This document shows, in pieces, positions 1-6,235 of a stretch of 9,197 nt of DNA. This stretch comes from JAJKIP01 sp040509055. GTDB taxonomy: Bacteria > Bacteroidota > Bacteroidia > Chitinophagales > Chitinophagaceae. The notes under the pieces were generated by a model. That model was not told the origin of the DNA, did no database searches, and saw nothing but the letters and a program-made list of their open reading frames with translations. Position 1 is the stretch's first letter. The number at the start of each line of letters is the position of its first letter. A program made the translations under genes and the position numbers. Location of the stretch: assembly GCA_040509055.1 (NCBI GenBank), contig JBEVLT010000319.1, positions 1 to 9,197 on the forward strand. Direction: 5' to 3'.

Positions 1-76
1 TGGCGCCGTTCCATCCCGCGGCAGCGTCGTTATCAGCCGTGTACCGGGATTGCGTTCCTACCGCCAACGGGCATAA
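1..76 (+). CDS. Possible 3' tail of an unrecognised plus-strand gene
   Basis: A reading frame starting at base 2 is open from the left edge and ends at TAA 74-76, giving 24 visible residues ending VPGLRSYRQRA. It is the only plus-strand frame whose stop lies before the rpsG terminator hairpin, and the C/G-leaning third positions match the coding style of the neighbours. The other two plus frames run on through the hairpin. The tail is too short to assign to a family. If real, the gene converges on rpsG. It could equally be non-coding sequence. Confidence 0.3.
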   Translation, partial: GAVPSRGSVVISRVPGLRSYRQRA

Positions 77-104
77 AAAAAGCCACCCCGTGTAACGGAG
101 TGGC
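75..104 (-). terminator. Intrinsic terminator downstream of rpsG
   Basis: Read on the minus strand, GCCACTCCG, a 5-nt loop TTACA and CGGGGTGGC form a 9-bp stem (bases 82-90 with 96-104), followed at once by seven T (81-75). One pair is G-U in the minus-strand RNA but a C-A mismatch in the plus-strand RNA, and the T-tract exists only on the minus side, so the orientation is clear. It starts 26 nt after the rpsG stop codon and should end the rpsL-rpsG transcript. Confidence 0.9.
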
Positions 105-129
105 GTAAGGATCAATGAACTTGTATCTT

Positions 130-597
130 TTACACCCGGAAGTGAGCAAATGCCTTGTTGGCCTCTGCCATACGGTGTGTATCTTCTTTTTTCTTGAAAG
201 CAGCGCCTTCACCTTTGCTGGCAGCTACGATCTCGCCGGCTAATTTATCAGCCATGCTGCGGCCGTTTCTTTCGCGGCTGTAGCGGATCAGCCATTTGAT
301 GCTGAGGGATATCTTCCTGTCGGGACGCACTTCAGCAGGAATCTGGAAGGTGGCGCCACCGATACGGCGGCTGCGTACTTCTACGGCAGGCGTCACATTG
401 GCCAGGGCCCTTTTCCATATTTCATAACCTTCTTCGTTGGTTTGCTTGCTCACTTTGTCCAGTGCATCGTAAAAGATGTTGAAGGCTCCGCTCTTCTTTC
501 CTTCCCACATCAGGTTGTTTACAAACCGGGTTACCAGCTTGTCGTTAAACTTAGGGTCCGGTGCTAAGGGAAGTTTCTTTGCTTGTGCTTTCCGCAT
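130..597 (-). CDS. rpsG: 30S ribosomal protein uS7 (S7)
   Basis: Small-subunit ribosomal protein S7, a primary binder of the 3' major domain of 16S rRNA that nucleates head assembly and sits at the E site. The 155 residues are the normal bacterial length and align end to end with the family: DPKF near residue 14, GKKS near 34, the rRNA-binding stretch VEVRSRRIGGATFQIPAEVRP (about 72-92), and the C-terminal MAEANKAFAHFR block. The last residue is Val where E. coli has Trp. The ATG at 597-595 follows A/T-rich sequence with no Shine-Dalgarno motif, as is usual in Bacteroidota. It lies 80 nt downstream of rpsL, with which it is probably co-transcribed, and is followed by a strong terminator rather than by fusA. 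Confidence 0.98.
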   Translation of the reverse strand: MRKAQAKKLPLAPDPKFNDKLVTRFVNNLMWEGKKSGAFNIFYDALDKVSKQTNEEGYEIWKRALANVTPAVEVRSRRIGGATFQIPAEVRPDRKISLSIKWLIRYSRERNGRSMADKLAGEIVAASKGEGAAFKKKEDTHRMAEANKAFAHFRV

Positions 598-677
598 GAA
601 TCTTAATTTTTAAAGTAACTGCTGTAGCTGAATTTCTTCAAGTATTAAAACTTTACTCAGTACAAATTGCAATTGAA

Positions 678-1058
<381 letters not shown>

Positions 1059-1083
1059 TAATGATGCTTTATTTTTGGGACGG

Positions 1084-1115
1084 CAAAGGTAACGCCCTCT
1101 CAGGGAATTACCAAA
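1084..1115 (-). promoter_or_regulatory. Bacteroidota-type promoter for rpsL-rpsG
   Basis: On the minus strand, TTTG (1115-1112), a 20-nt spacer and TACCTTTG (1091-1084) match the Bacteroidota vegetative promoter (TTG near -33, TAnnTTTG near -7) with an 8/8 match at the -7 box. Transcription would begin near 1077-1079, leaving a leader of about 20 nt before the rpsL ATG. The site lies in the 165-nt gap between the end of ilvE and rpsL, so ribosomal gene expression is initiated independently of ilvE. Confidence 0.75.
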
Positions 1116-1223
1116 TACTCCGATGAATTATTTGGAATTACGACCGCAGGCTCTTAAGGATTTCTGCGCGGCTGGCCGTCCCATTCTGGAATTTTAAGGC
1201 TCAATTATGTGACAGTCAAATGG

Positions 1224-2288
1224 TTACACCTTCAGCATCCAGCCGTACTTATCGGCTATCTTTCCCTCGCGGATATCATTGAGCCAGGTCTTCACGGCAG
1301 CAGACAAGCGATAGCTGTCCGTATCGAAGGGCATGGAAAAACCTTTGTAATTCAGCTCCCGGATCGGCGCGATGACGGCTGCCGTGCCGGTGCCGAACAC
1401 TTCGGATACCCGGCCTTCGCGGTAGGCAGCGATCACTTCATCGATGCTGATCTTCCTCTCCTCTACCGCTATATTCATTTCCTTCAGCCCCTGTATCACG
1501 CTGTCGCGGGTTACGCCTTCCAGAATGGTTCCCTCTTCCAGCGAAGGTGTCACGGCTACATTGTCGATGATAAAGAACACGTTCATCATGCCCACTTCCT
1601 GCAGCCATTTGTGCTCAAAGGCATCCGTCCACAGCACCTGGTCAAACCCTGCTTCTTTGGCCTGCGTGGCCGCCCGCATGCTGCCGCCATAATTGCCTGC
1701 ATTTTTCGAAAATCCTACTCCCCCGGGCGCAGCACGGGTATAGCGCTCTTCCACCAGTATCTTCATCGGGGTGGCGTAGTACGGGCCCGTCGGGCTGAGA
1801 ATGATCAGGAATTTATACGTTTCCGAAGGCCGCACGCCCAGCACCGCGTCGGTAGAAAACATCACGGGGCGGATATACAGCGAATGGTCTTTGCGTGCCG
1901 GGATCCAGTTCTTATCAAGGGCGATCAGCTGCCGCATGCCTTCCAGGAAAAGCTCCTCGGGCACGGCCGGCATATTCATCCGCTCAGCAGAGAGGTTAAA
2001 GCGCCTGAAGTTATCGGCCGGGCGGAATATATACGCCTGGTCGTGCTCGTCTTTGTACGCCTTGATGCCTTCGAAAATCGCCTGGCCATAGTGCAGCGCC
2101 GCCAGCGAGGGCTCCAGCAGCAGCGGCTGGTAAGGTTTGATCTCCACATTCTTCCACTCACCGTTTTCATAATCCGCCTCCAGCATGTGATCGGTAAAAT
2201 ACTTTCCAAAAGGGATATTTTCCAGGCTGGTATCCTGCAGTTTGCTTCGCTCCGCCCTCGTGATCAAAATATCCAGCGCCTCCGTCAT
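1224..2288 (-). CDS. ilvE: Branched-chain amino acid aminotransferase (PLP fold type IV)
   Basis: Cytosolic transaminase that interconverts Leu, Ile and Val with their 2-oxo acids using glutamate/2-oxoglutarate, the last step of branched-chain amino acid synthesis. The 354-residue form is the larger class II/BCAT type shared with eukaryotic BCATs, not the roughly 309-residue E. coli type. Seen in order: GQAIFEGIKAY (68-78), SLYIRP (136-141), the PLP-lysine segment GFSKNAGNY with catalytic Lys195, EVGMMNVFF (231-239), the phosphate-binding ILEGVTRDSVI (255-265) and the conserved EVFGTGTAAVI (296-306). The frame remains open upstream to 2654, but that extension overlaps the divergent gene and is unlike the family; the ATG at 2288-2286, preceded by A/T-rich sequence, fits the homologues. 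No convincing terminator was found after it. Confidence 0.96.
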   Translation of the reverse strand: MTEALDILITRAERSKLQDTSLENIPFGKYFTDHMLEADYENGEWKNVEIKPYQPLLLEPSLAALHYGQAIFEGIKAYKDEHDQAYIFRPADNFRRFNLSAERMNMPAVPEELFLEGMRQLIALDKNWIPARKDHSLYIRPVMFSTDAVLGVRPSETYKFLIILSPTGPYYATPMKILVEERYTRAAPGGVGFSKNAGNYGGSMRAATQAKEAGFDQVLWTDAFEHKWLQEVGMMNVFFIIDNVAVTPSLEEGTILEGVTRDSVIQGLKEMNIAVEERKISIDEVIAAYREGRVSEVFGTGTAAVIAPIRELNYKGFSMPFDTDSYRLSAAVKTWLNDIREGKIADKYGWMLKV

Positions 2289-2355
2289 AATAGTTTTATT
2301 TTTATGCTTCAAAGAAACGAAAAAAACCGAACACTCATTCGTAATAAAGGGAATA

Positions 2356-2895
2356 ATGAGCCTGAACGACATCCGGTTACCGGCAAGCGTGGTCGCAACT
2401 TTATACCGGTCTGTACTGGTAGATACGGGCACAGCTGAACCTGCTGCGGCAACGGCTCCCATACCGGTGCAGGCGGATGCACCGGCGCCGGCGGAGACAG
2501 CAGCACCTGCCTGGAAATACCTGGGGCATAACCGGAAAAACATACTGATCGTGGTGGAACATACCGATGTATTGCACCTGCCCGACGAAGACCTTGGCCT
2601 TCTTACCAATATTCTCACCGCCTGCCGGCTGGATCTTGGGGATGTGGCCATCATAAACCGGAATAATCATCGCCAGTCGGTCTATGGTGATTACCTGGAT
2701 TATTTCGGCAGCCGCAATGTGCTGCTTTTCGGCATGGACCCGGCCGGCTTCGGGCTACCGGTGGATTTTCCGGCCTTCCAGGTACAATCCCTGGCCGGCT
2801 GTACCTTCCTCCACGCTCCTGCGCTGAGCCAGTGCCATGACAAGGTGGTCAAAACCCAGCTCTGGACTTCGCTGAAACGAATTTTTAACCTGTAA
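2356..2895 (+). CDS. Uncharacterised protein, possibly DNA polymerase III psi (HolD)-like
   Basis: A 179-residue cytosolic protein I do not recognise with certainty. Seen: a short N-terminal segment LNDIRLPASVVATLYRSVLV (3-22), a low-complexity Ala/Pro linker (28-52), then a compact alpha/beta domain with a strand NILIVVEH (62-69), a helix LLTNILTAC (82-90), NVLLFGMDP (121-129), and a C-terminal FLHAPALSQC...K...LWTSLKRIF (151-177). This architecture, and the ending of Pro-Leu-helix then Lys-x-x-LW-x-x-Lys, recall the gammaproteobacterial clamp-loader subunit psi, whose N-terminal peptide binds the DnaX collar and whose globular domain binds chi. This is inference from architecture only. The ATG at 2356 is preferred because the frame extends upstream into ilvE coding sequence. 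Rare Cys residues show no metal-site pattern. It is followed 19 nt later by rdgB. Confidence 0.85.
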   Translation: MSLNDIRLPASVVATLYRSVLVDTGTAEPAAATAPIPVQADAPAPAETAAPAWKYLGHNRKNILIVVEHTDVLHLPDEDLGLLTNILTACRLDLGDVAIINRNNHRQSVYGDYLDYFGSRNVLLFGMDPAGFGLPVDFPAFQVQSLAGCTFLHAPALSQCHDKVVKTQLWTSLKRIFNL

Positions 2896-2914
2896 CCAGT
2901 CTCACCCATTCCTG

Positions 2915-3508
2915 ATGAAACTGATTTTCGCCACCAATAACGAACATAAGGCAGAAGAGATCCGCCATCGTGTAGGTAACAGGTTTGATATCCTCACCCT
3001 GCAGGAAGCCGGCATCCACATCGATATACCCGAACCGCACGATACACTGGAGGCCAATGCTACCGAAAAATCCCAAACCATTTACCGGCTCGCACAGACG
3101 TCCTGCTTCAGCGAAGACACGGGGCTGGAAGTGGCAACGCTGGGCGGCGAGCCCGGAGTGAAGAGTGCGCGGTATGCCGGCGGGGCCCGGTCCTTTGACC
3201 AGAATATCGACAAGCTGCTGGCCAACCTGGAAGGTAAAAGCGATACCAGCGCCCGGTTCAGAACGGTGATCTCCCTGATCCTGGATGGAGAAGAAACCCT
3301 GTTTGAAGGTATCTGCACCGGCACCATCATTTCCCGCAGGCGGGGAACGAAGGGCTTTGGCTACGACCCGGTCTTTGTACCGGACGGATCGGCCAAAACA
3401 TTTGCCGAAATGGACCTCGAAGAAAAGAACCAATTCAGCCATCGCGCCAGGGCTACGGAAAAGTTGGTAGCATTTTTGAATTCCCTTGAACAAAAAACAG
3501 ATAATTGA
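2915..3508 (+). CDS. rdgB: RdgB/HAM1 family dITP/XTP pyrophosphatase
   Basis: Cytosolic nucleoside triphosphate pyrophosphatase that hydrolyses dITP, ITP and XTP to the monophosphate plus pyrophosphate, keeping deaminated purines out of DNA and RNA. The 197 residues match the family length. Seen: the N-terminal phosphate-binding ATNNEHK (6-12), TLEANATEKS (44-53), SEDTGLEV (66-73) with the catalytic-type acidic pair Glu67/Asp68, GGEPGVKSARYAG (77-89), the base-recognition GFGYDPVF (147-154), and SHRARA (175-180). It lies 19 nt after the psi-like gene, and its stop codon TGA overlaps the TTG start of the sigma-factor gene, so translation of the two is probably coupled. Confidence 0.96.
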   Translation: MKLIFATNNEHKAEEIRHRVGNRFDILTLQEAGIHIDIPEPHDTLEANATEKSQTIYRLAQTSCFSEDTGLEVATLGGEPGVKSARYAGGARSFDQNIDKLLANLEGKSDTSARFRTVISLILDGEETLFEGICTGTIISRRRGTKGFGYDPVFVPDGSAKTFAEMDLEEKNQFSHRARATEKLVAFLNSLEQKTDN

Positions 3509-4083
3509 ATCCCCTAAGCAACCAAAATATTCCCGAAAGCGACTTAATCAGTGGATGTATAGAAGGAAACCGGCGTATGCAGGAAGAACTCTACCGCCGT
3601 TTTTCTCCCCGCATGTATGCCGTTTGCCTGCGTTATGCAGGCATGGCAGAAGAAGCACAGGATATTTTGCAGGAAGGGTTTGTGAAAGTTTTTAAAAAGC
3701 TGGAGACCTTTCGCAGCGAGGGTTCGTTCGAAGGCTGGATGCGCCGGATATTCGTGAATACCGCCATCGAGCATTTTCGCCGCAAAAAATACCTGCAGCC
3801 GGTGACCGAAAAAGAAGAAAACACCCTGGAGGGAAATTATCTTTCTGTACTGGACGACCTGGCAGAACGGGATATACTCAACCTGGTGCAGCAACTATCG
3901 CCCGGCTACCGAACGGTCTTCAACATGTACGTGGTAGAGGGCTATTCGCACAAAGAGATCGCCGATATACTGGGTGTGAGCGAAGGAACCAGCAAATCGC
4001 AGCTCTCGAGAGCTAAAGTGATCCTGCAGGACCTGGTCAAAAAATTTTTAGAAGATAAAATAAGCACACGGGCAATACAATGA
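3505..4083 (+). CDS. RNA polymerase sigma-70 family factor, ECF type
   Basis: Alternative sigma factor that directs RNA polymerase to a specific promoter set. The 192 residues contain region 2 (about 26-95), with MYAVCLRYAG, EEAQDILQEGFVKVFKKL (49-66) and the -10-recognition helix SFEGWMRRIFVNTAIEHFRRKK (74-95), then region 4 (about 127-176), with LSPGYRTVFNMY and the helix-turn-helix SHKEIADILGVSEGTSKSQLSRAK (148-171). There is no region 1 or 3, which defines the ECF type. The start is TTG at 3505, directly after an in-frame TAA and overlapping the rdgB TGA; the first internal ATG (residue 25) would remove conserved N-terminal sequence. The next gene, overlapping by 4 nt, is the likely anti-sigma factor. 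No TonB receptor or FecR gene is near, so this is not a Fec-like cell-surface system. The regulon is unknown. Confidence 0.93.
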   Translation: MNPLSNQNIPESDLISGCIEGNRRMQEELYRRFSPRMYAVCLRYAGMAEEAQDILQEGFVKVFKKLETFRSEGSFEGWMRRIFVNTAIEHFRRKKYLQPVTEKEENTLEGNYLSVLDDLAERDILNLVQQLSPGYRTVFNMYVVEGYSHKEIADILGVSEGTSKSQLSRAKVILQDLVKKFLEDKISTRAIQ

Positions 4084-4853
4084 GCAGCTGGCAACATAAG
4101 ATGAAGAATTACGAAGTGGCGCCGCCGGACGGTGGCTGGGAAAAGATCGTTGCCGCTCTGGACGAAGAGGCCGCCGGTGATTTTGCCTCGCGCCTGTACC
4201 AGATGGAAGTACCGCCGCCTGCGGCTGTCTGGGGTTCCATTGCAGCTGCCCTGCCCGATCAGGCGCCGGCGGTGCCGATGCGCAAACGGGCATCCGGCTT
4301 TTTACGTTACGCCGTGGCAGCTGCTTTTATCGGTATTGCTGCATTCGGCATTGTACGCTGGCTGAGCAACGGGCCCGAAAAAACAGGCGTAGCGCAGGCG
4401 ACTACTCCCAACCCTGCTCCCTCCCGCAATAACCCTTCCGGCACCATAGCAAATAATACTGACAGCAGGGCTGCCGGAGAAACAACCGGTAGCGCCGCAG
4501 AAATGGGTGCTGATGCACATCTTGCAGTTGCCCCATCGAGGAGAACTGTTCGTACTACCGGCAACAACACCACAATGGTGCAACAGGCCAGCCGCGTGTA
4601 TGCCTACGAAGATCACCTGCCTGATATGGCCAGCCGCTACATCACCCTGATGACGCCAAGCGGCCATATTATCCGGATGTCGAAAAAATGGGAAGACCTG
4701 ATTTGTTGCGTATCGGGCGAGGAACAAAACGACGATTGCAAAACCCAGCTCAGGCAATGGCAGGAAAAGATCGCTGCCTCCCCGCAGGCTACCTCCAATT
4801 TTCTCGATATTCTTAGCCTGGTCAACTCGCTCGATGATAATACCGATCTCTAA
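4080..4853 (+). CDS. Putative single-pass membrane anti-sigma factor
   Basis: A 257-residue protein whose ATG overlaps the sigma-factor stop (ATGA), the usual arrangement for a cognate anti-sigma. Seen: a cytoplasmic N-terminal region (1-75) carrying two related units, PPDGGWEKIVAALD (15-28) and PPPAAVWGSIAAALPD (45-60); basic residues RKR (68-70) before one transmembrane segment (about 76-95); a Ser/Thr/Asn/Ala-rich linker (about 100-170); and a C-terminal periplasmic domain with Cys209-Cys210 and Cys220, which could form a disulfide. No zinc-binding ZAS motif or FecR domain is recognisable. By inference the N-terminal part holds the sigma factor at the membrane until a periplasmic signal acts on the C-terminal domain. 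The function rests on position and topology, not on a recognised family. Confidence 0.85.
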   Translation: MSSWQHKMKNYEVAPPDGGWEKIVAALDEEAAGDFASRLYQMEVPPPAAVWGSIAAALPDQAPAVPMRKRASGFLRYAVAAAFIGIAAFGIVRWLSNGPEKTGVAQATTPNPAPSRNNPSGTIANNTDSRAAGETTGSAAEMGADAHLAVAPSRRTVRTTGNNTTMVQQASRVYAYEDHLPDMASRYITLMTPSGHIIRMSKKWEDLICCVSGEEQNDDCKTQLRQWQEKIAASPQATSNFLDILSLVNSLDDNTDL

Positions 4854-4889
4854 AGCAGGCTTTGCCTAATTTTATTGCAAAATCATTGC

Positions 4890-5345
4890 ATGGCAAGAAT
4901 AAAGATCGACGGACCGGCCAGTTTTCCCTTTTTCACGCATATTCCAATCCGCATCACCGATATCAATTACGGCGGCCATGCCGGCAATGATGCCTTCCTG
5001 GCGCTGGTGCATGAGGCCAGGATGCAGTTTCTGCGGCAGTGCGGGTACACAGAGCTTGCAATGGCCGGCATCGGGCTGATCATGCAGGACGCTGCCATCG
5101 AGTTCAAAGGCGAATTGTTTTACGGCGATACGGTCCGTGTATCGGTGGCTGCTGACGCATTTACCAGGGTCAGCTTTGATCTTTATTACAAACTCGAAAA
5201 AATACCTGCCTCACCGGAGGAACAGCCTGCACTGGCGGCCCTGGTCAAAACTGGCATGGTAGGGTATGATTACACCAGGAAGAAAATAGCGGCCCTGCCG
5301 GAACAAGCGGTGACACGATTGCAGCATCCATCCTCATCTCATTAA
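4890..5345 (+). CDS. Acyl-CoA thioesterase, 4HBT hotdog family
   Basis: A cytosolic single-hotdog thioesterase of 151 residues that hydrolyses acyl-CoA thioesters; the substrate is not predictable. Seen: the active-site helix entry RITDINYGGHAGND (21-34) with Asp24, His30 and Asn33 matching the D-x-D-x-x-x-H-x-N-N pattern of YbgC/4HBT enzymes, the central helix FLALVHEARMQFL (36-48), and the strand pair IEFKGELFYGDTVRV (70-84). The ATG at 4890 is chosen; an in-frame TTG 15 nt upstream is possible but adds nothing conserved. It lies 36 nt after the anti-sigma gene and 16 nt before the TraB-family gene, so it may share their transcript. Confidence 0.9.
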   Translation: MARIKIDGPASFPFFTHIPIRITDINYGGHAGNDAFLALVHEARMQFLRQCGYTELAMAGIGLIMQDAAIEFKGELFYGDTVRVSVAADAFTRVSFDLYYKLEKIPASPEEQPALAALVKTGMVGYDYTRKKIAALPEQAVTRLQHPSSSH

Positions 5346-5361
5346 AACGGCCGGCCGAACC

Positions 5362-6234
5362 ATGCGCTGTACACATTGCCTGCTCCTGTCGCTGACCACC
5401 CTCCTTTTCTCCTGCCTGCAGGCGCAGGTGCTGTACCGCTGCACCAGCCCCGGAAACGATACCGTTACGTACCTGCTCGGCACACACCATGGTCTTCCCC
5501 GCCAGCACTATTATTACGACAGCCTGTATACACAATTGCTATCCCGGTGCGAAGTAGTCTTCGTAGAGACCAACGTATTGGATTCAGGCCAGGCACGGCG
5601 TGATTTTCTGAAACAGGCCGGCCGCATTGCTGTATTCACCGGTGGCCGATCGCTGACCGATTACCTGTCGGACGGGCAGATCGCACAACTCAAAGATTTT
5701 TACCGCCTGGAGTTTGGCATTTCCGGGGAACGGTTCGATCGCAGCCTGAAGCTGACTCCCTTTTTCCTGCACCAGCGTTTCTTCGGTAGCGATACCACGC
5801 GGGTAAGTGTGGACAAGCTGATCAACCAGGATGCGCAGTTGCTGAAAAAGGAGATAGTATCACTCGACGAACCGGAGCAGCTGCTGGCCACCTATACCTG
5901 GTTCAGCCAATCCATCTCGCCGGACTCGTTGCTCAATCTCGCAGCCGGCTATGGGGCCATACGTGAACAGCACAGGCTGCTGGATACCGCCTACCTGGCT
6001 CAGGATACCGCAGGCATCAACAGGTTTATCCGTACAGTCTATTCTGCCGTTTTCCGGAACGAGCTTATCCACCGGCGGAATAGATTATGGGAAGAAATGC
6101 TGATGACACGAAGCCGCAAAACCAATTTCATTGCTGCAGGCATCGCACATATCAGTTTTACCGGTGGGTTGCTGGAGTTTTACCGCGGCAGGAATTACCG
6201 CGTAGAGCCGGTAGATCTGCGTACCAGGCAATGA
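5362..6234 (+). CDS. TraB/GumN family exported protein
   Basis: A 290-residue member of the TraB/PrgY/GumN/Tiki superfamily, some animal members of which (Tiki) are metalloproteases; bacterial roles are poorly known. Seen: a hydrophobic signal sequence (about 6-17) ending LFSCLQAQ, which could be a lipoprotein signal (Cys18, though Phe at -2 is unusual) or be cut after Ala21 by signal peptidase I. Then come the first GxxH motif GTHH (40-43), the conserved acidic segment VFVETN (66-71), SLDEPEQL (167-174), and the second GxxH motif GIAH (260-263) followed by GGLLEFYRGRNYRVEPV. Both GxxH motifs and Glu69 are intact, so it may be catalytically competent. It should act in the periplasm or at the outer membrane. 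It converges on aroE with one base between the stops. Confidence 0.92.
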   Translation: MRCTHCLLLSLTTLLFSCLQAQVLYRCTSPGNDTVTYLLGTHHGLPRQHYYYDSLYTQLLSRCEVVFVETNVLDSGQARRDFLKQAGRIAVFTGGRSLTDYLSDGQIAQLKDFYRLEFGISGERFDRSLKLTPFFLHQRFFGSDTTRVSVDKLINQDAQLLKKEIVSLDEPEQLLATYTWFSQSISPDSLLNLAAGYGAIREQHRLLDTAYLAQDTAGINRFIRTVYSAVFRNELIHRRNRLWEEMLMTRSRKTNFIAAGIAHISFTGGLLEFYRGRNYRVEPVDLRTRQ

Positions 6235-6235
6235 A

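Noticed and set aside
665..674. Perfect 10-base palindrome AATTGCAATT between rpsL and rpsG.
   Set aside because: It is short, A/T-rich and has no loop, so it fits chance or a weak site better than a terminator or operator.
2289..2355. Divergent promoters between ilvE and the psi-like gene.
   Set aside because: The gap must contain at least one promoter, but the best candidates (TTTCTTTG on the minus strand, TAGTTTTA on the plus) each miss one base and have no paired -33 element.
1209..2438. A 409-codon open frame on the plus strand opposite ilvE.
   Set aside because: It is antisense to a clear aminotransferase, its translation is rich in His, Arg and Gln without any recognisable motif, and it arises from the codon bias of ilvE.
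2289..2654. N-terminal extension of ilvE upstream of the chosen ATG.
   Set aside because: The extra 122 residues are low-complexity Ser/Arg/Ala sequence, overlap the divergent psi-like gene, and have no counterpart in the aminotransferase family.
4867..4874. TAATTTTA as a -7 box for the thioesterase gene.
   Set aside because: It matches seven of eight positions but no TTG lies at the -33 distance, and A/T-rich leaders give such matches by chance.
4856..4876. AGGC-TTT-GCCT hairpin followed by a T-rich stretch after the anti-sigma gene.
   Set aside because: The stem is only four base pairs, too weak for a terminator; the downstream thioesterase may still be in the same transcript.
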